DNA of 64,000 nucleotides, taken from contig CALJEN010000002.1 in NCBI GenBank assembly GCA_938073905.1, forward strand, positions 1-64,000, in the 5' to 3' direction. The DNA is from an uncultured Sulfolobales archaeon (GTDB lineage: Archaea > Thermoproteota > Thermoprotei_A > Sulfolobales > NBVN01). Positions 25,045 to 34,272 of this stretch are shown in pieces. Below the pieces are notes generated by a model. It made no database searches and was not told the DNA's origin. It was given only the letters and a program-made list of their open reading frames with translations. The translations under genes were made by a program, and so were the position numbers. How positions within the stretch are numbered: position 1 is the stretch's first letter; every line of letters begins with the position of its first letter.

Positions 25045-26137
25045 CCCCGAGGAGCTGCTAGAGGGCTACGAGAGCGACAAGATCAGCGTGGCCACCATAG
25101 CCAGCCACTCGGCTCTGGACGTCTTCGACGGGGCCAAGGACGTCGGGTTCCGCACCGTGGCCGTCTGCGAGAGGGGGAGGGAGAGGACGTACACCAGGTT
25201 CGACAGGGTGGTGGACGAAGTGGTCCTGCTGGACAGGTTCGCCGAGGTGGTGAGGCCGGACGTGGTGGAGCACCTGAGGAGGCGCTCCGCGATCTTCGTG
25301 CCCAACAGGAGCTTCGCCGTCTACGTCGGGTACGACAGGATCGAGAGGGAGTTCCCCGTGCCGGTCTTCGGCAACAGGTACCTGCTGAGGTACGAGGAGA
25401 GAGTAGGAGAGAAGACCTACTACAGGCTCCTAGACGAAGCGGGTCTGATGCGCCCGGCGGTCTTCGGGAGCGCGGACGAGGTCGACAGGCCCGTCATGGT
25501 GAAGGTCCCCCACGCGAGGAAGAGGGTCGAGAGGGGGTTCTTCGTAGCTGCCGACGGGGACGACCTCAAGCGCAAGCTGAGGAGGCTCGCGAGCAGGGGC
25601 GTGGTCAGGGAGGAGGACATGGAGAGGGCCTCGATAGAGGAGCTCGTGGTGGGAGCCCACTTCAACGTGAACTACTTCAGCTCCGTCGCCAGGGCGAGGG
25701 TCGAGATACTGAGCATAGACAGGAGGATCCAGACGAACCTCGACGGAGTCCTGAGGCTCCCGGCCAGCGTGCAGCTGGAGCTCGGGGAGTACGTCGACGT
25801 CGAGATGGTCGAGATAGGGCACGAGCCAGCGACGATACGGGAGAGCATGCTGGAGAAGCTCTTCGAGGCCGGCGACAGGTTCGTAGAGGCCGCGCGCAGG
25901 GTGGAGCCCCCTGGGATCGTGGGCCCCTTCACCCTCCAGCTGGTCGTCACGAAGGACCTCGAGATGGTGGTCTTCGACGTGGCCCTGAGGATAGGGGGAG
26001 GCACCAACGTGTACATGGGGGTGGGGAGCCAGTACTCGAAGCTCTACTTCGGCAGACCAGTCAGCATGGGGTGGAGGATAGCCGAGGAGATAAGGGAGTG
26101 CGTCGAGAGGGAGTGCCTGGGCGATATCGTCACGTAG
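25025..26137 (+). CDS. purP: FAICAR synthetase PurP, copy 2
   Basis: This is the second PurP (370 residues), formate- and ATP-dependent formation of FAICAR from AICAR. It has the family N-terminus ISVATIASHSALDVFDGAKDVG near residue 20, PVFGNRYLLRYEER near 115, VMVKVPHARKRVERGFFVAA near 158 and GPFTLQLVVTKD near 300. It ends the nine-gene purine operon and overlaps purM by 20 bases. Because it is co-transcribed with the pathway genes, it is the better candidate for the main biosynthetic enzyme, while the divergent copy at 14008 may differ in role or regulation. IMP cyclohydrolase (PurO) is not in the window. Confidence 0.92.
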   Translation: MRGSRFSPEELLEGYESDKISVATIASHSALDVFDGAKDVGFRTVAVCERGRERTYTRFDRVVDEVVLLDRFAEVVRPDVVEHLRRRSAIFVPNRSFAVYVGYDRIEREFPVPVFGNRYLLRYEERVGEKTYYRLLDEAGLMRPAVFGSADEVDRPVMVKVPHARKRVERGFFVAADGDDLKRKLRRLASRGVVREEDMERASIEELVVGAHFNVNYFSSVARARVEILSIDRRIQTNLDGVLRLPASVQLELGEYVDVEMVEIGHEPATIRESMLEKLFEAGDRFVEAARRVEPPGIVGPFTLQLVVTKDLEMVVFDVALRIGGGTNVYMGVGSQYSKLYFGRPVSMGWRIAEEIRECVERECLGDIVT

Positions 26138-26215
26138 CTCGGACATGACCCGAGGGCTGGCATCTCCCTAGGCGGCTACTTTTTTGGGCAGCCTCGCAAG
26201 CGAGACCGGGAGCCC

Positions 26216-27148
26216 ATGGACAACCCGTTCAAAGGCTCGGACGTGGTCTCGGTCCTAGACTTCAGCAGGAGAGACCTCGAGCTCCTCTTCGAGTACGCGG
26301 ATAGGGCCCAGAGACACGCGGGCTCAAAGCTCGACGCCCTCAGGGGAAAGGTGGTGGCGCTGGCGTTCTTCGAGCCCTCCACCAGGACCAGGTTCAGCTT
26401 CGAGGTGGCGGCCAAGAGGCTCGGCGCCGACGTGATATCGGTCTCGGGGGAGGAGGCCACCAGCGTAGCCAAGGGGGAGAGCCTCGCGGACACGGTCAGG
26501 ATGCTCGACGCCTACAGCGACCTCATAGTCGTAAGGCACAGGTATGAGGGAGCGGCCAAGCTCGCGGCCGAGATCGCCGAGAGCCCCGTCGTAAACGGAG
26601 GGGACGGGTGGCAGCACCACCCGACCCAGGCCATGATAGACCTCTACACGGTCCTGAAGCTCTTCGGGACCATCGACGGGCTCAACTACGCTCTGCTCGG
26701 GGATCTGAGGTACGGGAGGGCGATAGTCTCGTTCCTCTACGGGCTCACGAGGTTCAGGCCCGGTGCCGTCTACCTGGTCTCCCCCGAGCCTCTGAGGCCC
26801 AGGAGGGAGGTCCTCGCTAAGCTCGGCGAGCTGGGCTTCAAGTGCGAGGCGACGTGCTCCCTCGAGCCAATCATCGGGGAGGTCGACGTGCTCTACGTCA
26901 GCAGAGTCCAGAAGGAGAGGTTCCCGGACCCCGCGGAGTACGAGAGGCTCAGGGGCTCCTACGTCGTGAACCTGAGGACTCTCTCCAGAGCGAAGCCGGG
27001 GCTCAAAGTCCTCCACCCCCTGCCGAGGGTCGACGAGATAGCCCACGAGGTCGACGGCACTCCGCACGCGGCCTACTTCTACCAGGCCTCCCTGGGAGTC
27101 CCGGTCAGGATGGCCCTCCTATCGCTGATCTCGGGTGTCGAGATATGA
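26216..27148 (+). CDS. pyrB: Aspartate carbamoyltransferase, catalytic subunit
   Basis: PyrB transfers the carbamoyl group to aspartate, the committed pyrimidine step. The 310-residue protein has the carbamoyl-phosphate motif [12 protein letters not shown] near residue 54, the mobile loop region [32 protein letters not shown] near 133, and [22 protein letters not shown] near 264. ATG 26216 is preceded by a T-rich stretch (TTTTTT near 26180) that could be the purP2 terminator or a weak TATA region. It overlaps pyrI by 4 bases (ATGA). Confidence 0.96.
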   Translation: MDNPFKGSDVVSVLDFSRRDLELLFEYADRAQRHAGSKLDALRGKVVALAFFEPSTRTRFSFEVAAKRLGADVISVSGEEATSVAKGESLADTVRMLDAYSDLIVVRHRYEGAAKLAAEIAESPVVNGGDGWQHHPTQAMIDLYTVLKLFGTIDGLNYALLGDLRYGRAIVSFLYGLTRFRPGAVYLVSPEPLRPRREVLAKLGELGFKCEATCSLEPIIGEVDVLYVSRVQKERFPDPAEYERLRGSYVVNLRTLSRAKPGLKVLHPLPRVDEIAHEVDGTPHAAYFYQASLGVPVRMALLSLISGVEI

Positions 27149-27594
27149 GCTCCGAGGTCTCCCGGTTCGCGAGGATCAGGAGCGGGACGGTCATAGACCA
27201 CATACCAGCCGGCAGGGCCCTCGAGGTGCTCAGGGCCCTGGGGATATCGGGGAGGGAGGGGTACAGGACTATAGTCCTGATGAACGTCGAGAGCCGGAAG
27301 CTCGGGAGGAAGGACGTCGTCAAGATAGAGGGGAAGCTCCTGGACTCCAGAGAGGTGGCGCTAGTCGCCCTCGCCGCGCTCTCGGCGACCATAAGCACCG
27401 TCGAGGACTTCGAGGTGAGGAGGAAGGTCAGGGTCTCCGCACCGGACGAGGTGGAGGGGCTGCTGAAGTGCCCGAACCCCACCTGCATAACCAACAAGGA
27501 GCGCGAGCCTGTGAGGTCCAGGTTCAGGAGGGTCGGCGGCAGACCCGTCGAGTACCAGTGCGCGTACTGCGGAACGATGGTCCGGCTCGAGTGA
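27145..27594 (+). CDS. pyrI: Aspartate carbamoyltransferase, regulatory subunit
   Basis: PyrI is the nucleotide-sensing subunit that assembles with PyrB. The 149-residue protein shows [17 protein letters not shown] near residue 15, the [11 protein letters not shown] region near 55, and a C-terminal zinc domain with two cysteine pairs (CPNPTC and CAYC). ATG 27145 overlaps the pyrB stop. Its presence implies CTP or ATP control of pyrimidine synthesis, as in other archaea with PyrI. Confidence 0.96.
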   Translation: MSSEVSRFARIRSGTVIDHIPAGRALEVLRALGISGREGYRTIVLMNVESRKLGRKDVVKIEGKLLDSREVALVALAALSATISTVEDFEVRRKVRVSAPDEVEGLLKCPNPTCITNKEREPVRSRFRRVGGRPVEYQCAYCGTMVRLE

Positions 27595-27595
27595 G

Positions 27596-28087
27596 CTAGG
27601 GCTCTACGTCGAACGGGAGCTCGAGCAGCTTTTTCGCTTGGCGGAACCTGGCCTTGCCCAGCCTTATCCTCCCCACGGGGCCTATCGAGGGGAGGTGCTG
27701 CTTGCTGCACGCGTTCACGTTCCACACACTCCCGTCCTTCTCGCGGATTACGACTACGTAGAGCTCCCTCACCTCCTCGGGAACCCTGAAGAGGTCGTAT
27801 ACCGCGTCGCCGTAGACCCTCTCCGCCTCCTCTCTCGGCATCCTGACCACCTCGACCCCGAGGTCTTCGGCTATCTTCGCGTTCGCCAAGTCCTCGATGG
27901 CCTTGAGCTCCTCCTCGGTGGGCTTCCTATCGAACTGGACGACGAGCCTCCCGTGCTTCCCCTCGACGTAGGTCGAGGCGGTCCACATAGCGCCCTCGCC
28001 CAGGATCCTGACCACGGCTCCCTTTATGACGTGGAGGGCCGTGTGCGTTCGGACGTCGTCTGGGTACAGTTGCCACACGGCTACCAC
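27596..28087 (-). CDS. Alanyl-tRNA editing protein AlaX-like
   Basis: AlaX proteins remove Ser or Gly wrongly attached to tRNA-Ala. The two zinc-binding parts are visible: HTALH (residues 15-19 from the chosen start) and the late C-x3-H (NACSKQHLPSIGPVG). The middle LVVQFDRKPTEEELKAIEDLANAKI also fits the family. The ORF track extends to 28261, but residues before GTG 28087 are compositionally odd and overlap the neighbouring promoter region, so I trimmed to about 163 residues. GTG 28078 is an alternative. It is convergent with pyrI. Confidence 0.78.
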   Translation of the reverse strand: MVAVWQLYPDDVRTHTALHVIKGAVVRILGEGAMWTASTYVEGKHGRLVVQFDRKPTEEELKAIEDLANAKIAEDLGVEVVRMPREEAERVYGDAVYDLFRVPEEVRELYVVVIREKDGSVWNVNACSKQHLPSIGPVGRIRLGKARFRQAKKLLELPFDVEP

Positions 28088-28348
28088 TCGGTGGCTAAGC
28101 GTTCCATCCCCGGCCCGGGAGGCCTCCGGGGGCAACGGTGGAGCACTCCACGTCCCGGGTCCCCCTCCGACGCCCCTCGGTGCTAACCTTCCACCACACA
28201 CCGGACACACTGACAACCCTTCCACGGTCCCTTCACTACTACGTGGCGCGGGAAGGAACATATAAGGCTATGCTATTCAGGGACAGCCGTTATGTCCTTT
28301 CGGGTCGAGCATCTCGGGCCCACAGTTCCTCGAGGGGCCCCGAGCAAG

Positions 28349-28356
28349 GATATAAG
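28349..28356 (+). promoter_or_regulatory. TATA box of the giant repeat protein gene
   Basis: GATATAAG lies about 30 bases before GTG 28380/ATG 28383, so the transcript should be leaderless. A CTCGAGGGGCCCCGAG inverted repeat lies just upstream (28329-28344). Confidence 0.55.
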
Positions 28357-28379
28357 CCTCGTCGACCACCGGCTCGGCG

Positions 28380-31300
28380 GTGATGGAGGTGAGGAGGTAC
28401 AGCGGGCTCCTCCTAGCTCTCTTGGCGCTGTCCCTCTGCTCCACTCTAGTCCCGACCGTCTCTCAGAGCGGTGTGTTCTACGTAGAGACCACCAGCTTCA
28501 GGTCTTACGTGGGTGGAGACGTGTACCCCGGTTCTACCAGCGCGAGGCTTGAGGTCGGAGTGAAGTACCTCGGCACCGAGGTCGCTCGGTCGGTATACGG
28601 ATGCCTACAGCTCCCCGAGGGCTTCTCCGCCCGCTCGAGCTGTGCCGGAGCCAGGGGACCGGACGGGGGCTTCATCGCCAGCGTCGAGTACGGGGAGATA
28701 GTCTATTTCGTGTTCGTGGTGGACGTCGGCAGGGAGGTGAGCCCCGGCACCTACATCGCGAGTCTGAACGTCACAGCGAGGATAGGTGCGACCCTGGTAC
28801 TGGTCTCTGAGGTCTCGGAGATATCCCTCACAGTAAGCCCGTACCCGGAGCTCCGGCTCGAGCTGGTCGACTCCTACTGGTCTCCCGAGGCGTACCCCGG
28901 GACCGCGGGCACCACTCTCTACCTCGTGTTCAGGCTCGGTGGCGCAACGATGGACTCGGCCACGGTCGTGGTGGAGCTGCCGGAGGGGTTCTACCCGCGC
29001 ACCTCCAGGAGGACCGTCGGCAGCGTGAGGAAGCACACGACGTTCACCGTGGCCGTCCCGGGCATAAGCGTGAGCAGGCACGTGGCCCCGGGAGCGTACC
29101 GCGTATCGGTCAGGATGAACTCCACCGCGGTTACCGACGACGGGGTCTACTACAGCGCCGCGGTCTCACTCGAGGCCCGCGTGCCGGTCGGCGACCCGCC
29201 CCAGCTGCTGGTCAGGCTGGTGAACAGCGGCTGGACGGGCTCCAGGGTTCCCTACGGCAGCAAGGCCGCCGACTACAGGGTGGTGCTCAGGCTCGAGGAC
29301 TCCGCAACGGTGAGCTCCCTCGTCGCCGTGCTGAGGCTGCCTGCGTGCGCGGTGTCCTCCGACGGGAGCTCCAGCATAGTCGTCTACTCGAACAGACCTG
29401 TGACCTACGGCGAGGTCTTCGAGCTCGTGTTCGGGGGCATAACGTTCTCGTGCCGGTCGACGGAGTTCGCAGAGCTCTCCCTGGAGGTCTTGGCGGTCAA
29501 GGACGGCTCGGAGTTCTGGAGCACGCTGAGGTACCTGGTCCCCCTGGTCGTCCAGAACCCGGCGGTGGAGGTGAGGGTGGTCGCTAGCTACTGGAGCCCA
29601 GGTCCCGCGTACCCGGGCAGCTCCGGTATATCCCTAGTGCTCATCCTCGAGAACTTCGACTACGTCTCCCTCTACGACGGCGTCGCCAGGCTTCGGTCGG
29701 GGGTGACGGTGCCGGGAGAGCTCTCGGTCACCAACGTCGTGGTCGGGTCGCTGAGCAGGACGACCCTGGTCTTCCGCGGACTCTCGGTGCCGAGGACTGT
29801 GTCCCCCGGGGACTACTGGCTCGAGCTCGAGCTGGACACCCTGGTCGACTCGGGTGCCGTCTACGCCGCCTCCATGTGGTTCCGCGTCCCGGTGCGGATC
29901 GAGGAGCCCCCGAGCCCGAGGCTGGAGGTCGTGAGCTACGGCTGGGCCGACGGCAGGGCCTTCGGCCACTCCGTGGGGAACGCCCTCAGGGTGGTGATCA
30001 GGAACTCCGACCCGAGCGTGACGGTGAGGAGCCTCAGAGCCTCCCTAGACCTACCGGGCTGCTTCGAGATCGGGAGCCTGGAGAGGGAGGCGGTCGTGAG
30101 TGCAGTCCTGGCCTACGGGTCGTCCGCGACCCTGGAGTTCAGCGGCATAGACGTGCTCTGCCGGGGCGGCACCTACAGGGCGAACCTCACCGTAGAAGTC
30201 CTGGGGGAGATATCGGGGTCTGCGTTCTGGCAGACCCTGCGCTACGGCCTACCGCTGGTGGTCGAGGAGCCCTCTCTCAATGTCGAGGTGGCGGACGCTG
30301 GCTGGGTCTCCCGCGTGGCCTACCCCAACTCCAGCAGGCTGACGCCCTACGTGGTGCTGGTCTCCTACACCAGGGACAGTCTGGCGAGCGTGGTCGCCTA
30401 CGTGAGACCGGTTAACGCCAGGCTCTCCGACGGCGGTGAGGAGGCCGCCGTGGCTCTCGGGGGGCCCGTGTCCTACGGCTCCTCCCTCACCATCAGGCTC
30501 CCGAGCGTAGAGGTGGAGGGGGTTGCGGACTCGGTGGAGCTGGAGCTGAGGGTGGAGGCCCTAGCGCGCTACGGTCGGACGCACTACAACGCCTCCAGGA
30601 CTCTCCGGGTTAGGCTCCCGCTCGTCACGGAGAAGAACGTAGCCCTGGCGCACTCGCACGTGGAGTACATGGGCAGCCCGTCACCCCTCCTCCCGACGGC
30701 CAGGGGGGTCGAGGTCCGCATCCTGCTGGTCAACCTGAGGCCGGAGCCCCTCAGCCTATCGGGAGTTCGGGCGGACGCTCCCCGGGGCTTCAGAGTCCTG
30801 GGAATCGGGGGAGACTGTCCGAGGGTCACGCTGACGGCCGGGGGGACGTGTAGCCTCGGCTTAACGCTGGAGGTCTCCGGAGACGTCGAGCCGGCCACCT
30901 ACGAGCTCTCGGTGGGGATCGAGTACGTCAAGTCGTCCTCCGGCGCCTCCCTGTTCGGAGCCGAGGTCTTCCGCATACCGGTGGTCGTCGAGCCCGCGAG
31001 CGAGTACGTGCCCGAGGTGGTGGTCCTCGAAGCGTACTGGGGCTTAGAGCGGCCCACCGCGGTCTTCCCGAGGTCGCGGAACGTCCCCCTGACCGTAGTC
31101 CTCCAGAACCTCGGCAGGTACGACGCTGTGGGGGTCACCGTCAGTGTGGAGTCCGACGCGCTAGTCCCGGTGGTCGGCTCGGCCGCGTGCTCAACTAGGC
31201 TCCTCCCGGGGAGTACGTGCGCGTCAGTCCTCTACCTCGACGTGCCCGCCGGAGTCGAGGGATACGTGGAGGCTAGCGTGATGCTCTCGTACCACATGAG

Positions 31301-33044
31301 CTCGTTCGGGGCCTTCGTCCAGGTCTCGAGGAGCTACGTCCTGCGGATGTACGTAGAGCCCCTGGAGCAGTACGGTGGGACGCTGACGCCCCTGTCCTGG
31401 GGCTGGGCGAACAACTACAACGTGTTTCCCGAGACCGAGAACGCCACCCTCGTGGTCTCCATCGCTAACAGGTTCCCGCACAGCGTCGCGGGAGTCCTGG
31501 CAGAGCTCTACCTCCCGGAGGGCTTCAGGGGAGAGAGGGGGAGAGTCTCGGTAGCCTACGTGGACGGGCCCCTGAGGAGCCTCTCGACCACTCCGCTCGG
31601 GTTCAGGGTCTCGGTCGGCAGGGTCCCGCCGGGCTCCTATACCGCCGTCCTCAGGCTCGACTACGTCGTGCTCTCCGGGGGACCCGGGGTCAGGCTCGTG
31701 GAGGAGCACGAGGTCGGGATCCTCGTGGTCGACGATAGGCACGCTGTGGAGCTCGTCAGCTCGAGTTGGCTAGAGGGGTCGGTGGAGCCCGGGACGTACG
31801 GGGTCTTCCTCCACCTGGTCGTGAGGAACAACCTGGTCGACGGGATGAGCGGAGTCTTCCTGCAGCTCGACCTCCCCCATGGCATCTACAGCTCCCTGGA
31901 CAACTCCAGCACGGTCAGGGTGCCCCCGCTCTCGCGCCAGTTCGTCGAGAGTCTGCTAGCGCTGGGCACGTCGGCAGCCGGGAGACTCCCGATAGCTGTC
32001 CTGGAGCAGCTGCTCCAGCAGGCGGGGACTCCGGCGGCCACCTACAGGAGGGGCGACCTGGTGGAGTTCGTGGTACCGCTGAACCTGCTGGTCGACTCCA
32101 CCGGGAGGTACGCGGCCAACGCTACCCTGCACTACATCGACGGCTGGGGCACGCCGAGGCGGTGCGGGTTCACGGTGGAGCTGGCGGTCTTGGGGAGCGT
32201 CAGGTACGTCGAGGTCTACGTAGACGGGGGGACAGTCAGGGTCACCTCCAGGTTCACGCGGGCCACCCTCGCGCTCAGGAACTTCGGCAGCAGTCCCGCG
32301 TACAACGTCTACGTAGCGGTCTATCCCTACTCCCAGCTGCCCGTGCTGGTGGCCTCGCCGACCGTACACTACGTCGATAGGGTGGAGCCGGGCAGGGAGG
32401 TGGAGCTCGAGCTGACCCTCGCCTACAACCCCATGGGCGTCTACGCGGTGGCCGGAGCCCAGACCGTCGTCTCCTACGGCACCGTCCCCCTCGTCGTCGC
32501 AGTGGTCTACAGAGACGCCAGTGGGAGGCTCAAGGCCTTCAACACAACGGTGGTAGTCGTGGTGGAGCCGTTCATAGACCTGGTGCTCAGGGAGCAGAGA
32601 GCGGTGCTCGTCGCCGGGACCGTCCGAGTCTCGGGAGTCCTCGTGAACTACGGGTCGGCGACCGCGTACAGGGTCGGGGTCAGAGCGTGCGCGGGCGAGG
32701 GCGCGTGCGCCGAGAGCTTCGTGGGGGACGTGGAGCCCGGGGCTCAGAGGGCCTTCAGCGTCAACGTCGCGGTGGGCAGCGCTGCCACCGGTGAGGTCGG
32801 ACTGACGGTCCTCTACTACAACGCCTACAACGAGCTGCAGCAGTTAGAGCTCGGCTTGCCGGTCACAGTGGCAGCACCACAGACCCCGACCACCCCGCCG
32901 GCCGAACACGCCCTTGTAGCCGAGAGGTGGGTACCTCTAGCGGTCGTAGGGGTCTTCCTGGCAGCGGTAGCGTACGCGATCTACAGGCTAGCGTCCAGCT
33001 ATCGCGAGAGGCTGAGGAAGGCCTCGGAGGTGGTGCCCCCGTGA
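28380..33044 (+). CDS. Giant extracellular repeat protein with C-terminal membrane anchor
   Basis: This is a 1554-residue protein: signal peptide (residues 1-31), then about ten tandem beta-sandwich units of 110-125 residues, two further CARDB/NEW3-like units near 1273 and 1398, and one transmembrane helix near 1520-1540 followed by a basic tail. Units start with a recurring pattern: a hydrophobic strand, an aromatic residue, then Y-P/F-P-x-S/T (SYWSPEAYPGTAG at about 161, ASYWSPGPAYPGSS at 400, YGWADGRAFGHS at 515, AYWGLERPTAVFPRS at 880, WGWANNYNVFPETEN at 1003). The body faces outside. The layout recalls COG1361-type S-layer-related proteins. The following permease overlaps by 4 bases, suggesting joint function. 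No enzyme motif is seen. Confidence 0.7.
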   Translation: MMEVRRYSGLLLALLALSLCSTLVPTVSQSGVFYVETTSFRSYVGGDVYPGSTSARLEVGVKYLGTEVARSVYGCLQLPEGFSARSSCAGARGPDGGFIASVEYGEIVYFVFVVDVGREVSPGTYIASLNVTARIGATLVLVSEVSEISLTVSPYPELRLELVDSYWSPEAYPGTAGTTLYLVFRLGGATMDSATVVVELPEGFYPRTSRRTVGSVRKHTTFTVAVPGISVSRHVAPGAYRVSVRMNSTAVTDDGVYYSAAVSLEARVPVGDPPQLLVRLVNSGWTGSRVPYGSKAADYRVVLRLEDSATVSSLVAVLRLPACAVSSDGSSSIVVYSNRPVTYGEVFELVFGGITFSCRSTEFAELSLEVLAVKDGSEFWSTLRYLVPLVVQNPAVEVRVVASYWSPGPAYPGSSGISLVLILENFDYVSLYDGVARLRSGVTVPGELSVTNVVVGSLSRTTLVFRGLSVPRTVSPGDYWLELELDTLVDSGAVYAASMWFRVPVRIEEPPSPRLEVVSYGWADGRAFGHSVGNALRVVIRNSDPSVTVRSLRASLDLPGCFEIGSLEREAVVSAVLAYGSSATLEFSGIDVLCRGGTYRANLTVEVLGEISGSAFWQTLRYGLPLVVEEPSLNVEVADAGWVSRVAYPNSSRLTPYVVLVSYTRDSLASVVAYVRPVNARLSDGGEEAAVALGGPVSYGSSLTIRLPSVEVEGVADSVELELRVEALARYGRTHYNASRTLRVRLPLVTEKNVALAHSHVEYMGSPSPLLPTARGVEVRILLVNLRPEPLSLSGVRADAPRGFRVLGIGGDCPRVTLTAGGTCSLGLTLEVSGDVEPATYELSVGIEYVKSSSGASLFGAEVFRIPVVVEPASEYVPEVVVLEAYWGLERPTAVFPRSRNVPLTVVLQNLGRYDAVGVTVSVESDALVPVVGSAACSTRLLPGSTCASVLYLDVPAGVEGYVEASVMLSYHMSSFGAFVQVSRSYVLRMYVEPLEQYGGTLTPLSWGWANNYNVFPETENATLVVSIANRFPHSVAGVLAELYLPEGFRGERGRVSVAYVDGPLRSLSTTPLGFRVSVGRVPPGSYTAVLRLDYVVLSGGPGVRLVEEHEVGILVVDDRHAVELVSSSWLEGSVEPGTYGVFLHLVVRNNLVDGMSGVFLQLDLPHGIYSSLDNSSTVRVPPLSRQFVESLLALGTSAAGRLPIAVLEQLLQQAGTPAATYRRGDLVEFVVPLNLLVDSTGRYAANATLHYIDGWGTPRRCGFTVELAVLGSVRYVEVYVDGGTVRVTSRFTRATLALRNFGSSPAYNVYVAVYPYSQLPVLVASPTVHYVDRVEPGREVELELTLAYNPMGVYAVAGAQTVVSYGTVPLVVAVVYRDASGRLKAFNTTVVVVVEPFIDLVLREQRAVLVAGTVRVSGVLVNYGSATAYRVGVRACAGEGACAESFVGDVEPGAQRAFSVNVAVGSAATGEVGLTVLYYNAYNELQQLELGLPVTVAAPQTPTTPPAEHALVAERWVPLAVVGVFLAAVAYAIYRLASSYRERLRKASEVVPP

Positions 33045-34264
33045 GCTTGTTGCAGTTCTTACTCGACTCGCTCGGCATGTCCGCAAAGGTCTTGGGAGAG
33101 AGGAAGCTCAGGTCTGCCCTGACCATAGCAGGCGTGGTGGTCGGTCCGCTGATCATGGTCATGATGGGCTCCGTCGTCAGCGGGTACGCCAGCTACGTGA
33201 TGGAGGAGCTGAGATCCCTGGGCCAGAACGTCGTCGTGGTTTTCCCCTCGGGAGGCTACGAGCTGACGGAGCAGGATCTAGAGTACATCGCGTCCTTCGA
33301 GTACGTGGAGGCCGCGGAGCCCTTCTACTCCTTCCAGGGCGTAGTCAGGAGGTGCGGGTCCGAGGTCCAGGTCTACGTGTACGCGATCAAGCCCAGCATA
33401 ATATTCAGAGCGATGGGCAACCTCAGGATAGCGGAGGGAGACCCACCCCCGGAGGGAGACCTCGTGAGCGCCGCGATAGGGCATAGAGTGTCCGTGGTCG
33501 AGGACTCTCGCTGCCTAGGCGTCGGCGACGTGGTCTCCCTGTACGTAGCCGAGATGGAGGGGGGCAGGATTAGGAACGTCAGGAGCGCGAGCTTCATCGT
33601 CTCGGCCGTGCTGGAGGAGTACGGGGGCGCCCTGATCCTCAGCCCCGACCAGATGCTTCTAGTGAACGCGGAGGTCGGCAGGACGGTGCTCGGTGCCAAG
33701 AGGTGGTCCGGGATCTTCGTCCTGCTGAGGGACTCGGAGTTCGTCAGGGACTTCCTGAGGGATATGAGGAGGTCGTACGGCGGCAACGTCGAGCTCATCT
33801 CCTTCGCCGCTATAGCGGACGCGGTCTCCAGCGTGACCTCGGCCGTGTCCTACATAAACTACGTGACCTCCCTATCGGCCTTCGCGGTCGCCGTGGCCGG
33901 GGTATCGGCCACGATGGTCACGTCGGTCATCGAGAGGACTAGGGAGATAGGGGTGATGAAGGCCGTGGGCTTCACGAACAGACAGGTGGTATTCATGGTC
34001 CTCTCGGAGTCCCTGGTGATGTGCCTCCTGGGAGCGGCGATCGGGATAGCTCTCGGTGTAGCGGGCGCCTACGCTCTCTCGGGCCAGGGCCTTGAGATCA
34101 GGGCCGGGACCTCGAGCCTGGTGCTCGCGGCGAGGCCGGACGTATCGCTCGAGAGGGTACTCACGACCGCCGGCCTGACCTTGACGGTGGGCCTGGTCGG
34201 CGGCTCGTTCCCTGCCTACCTGGCAGCGAGGATACCGCCGGCCGTAGCTCTGAGGTACGAGTAG
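33041..34264 (+). CDS. FtsX/MacB-like ABC transporter permease
   Basis: This is a 407-residue MacB/FtsX-type permease. It has an N-terminal transmembrane helix (ALTIAGVVVGPLIMVMMGSVV), a large extracellular domain (residues about 55-270), and three C-terminal helices. The conserved cytoplasmic coupling region is VIERTREIGVMKAVGFTNRQVVFMVLSESLVM, typical of the family. It ends PPAVALRYE, also common there. I trimmed the start from 32927 to GTG 33041, which overlaps the giant protein's stop. The expected ATPase (LolD/MacB-like) is not next to it or elsewhere in the window. A role in exporting or mechanically acting on the giant repeat protein is inferred from coupling. Confidence 0.85.
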   Translation: MSLLQFLLDSLGMSAKVLGERKLRSALTIAGVVVGPLIMVMMGSVVSGYASYVMEELRSLGQNVVVVFPSGGYELTEQDLEYIASFEYVEAAEPFYSFQGVVRRCGSEVQVYVYAIKPSIIFRAMGNLRIAEGDPPPEGDLVSAAIGHRVSVVEDSRCLGVGDVVSLYVAEMEGGRIRNVRSASFIVSAVLEEYGGALILSPDQMLLVNAEVGRTVLGAKRWSGIFVLLRDSEFVRDFLRDMRRSYGGNVELISFAAIADAVSSVTSAVSYINYVTSLSAFAVAVAGVSATMVTSVIERTREIGVMKAVGFTNRQVVFMVLSESLVMCLLGAAIGIALGVAGAYALSGQGLEIRAGTSSLVLAARPDVSLERVLTTAGLTLTVGLVGGSFPAYLAARIPPAVALRYE

Positions 34265-34272
34265 GTGTCGCT

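Noticed and set aside
28088-28261. ORF-track N-terminal extension of AlaX
   Set aside because: The added residues are proline/glycine-rich and unlike the family, and they run into the neighbouring promoter region.
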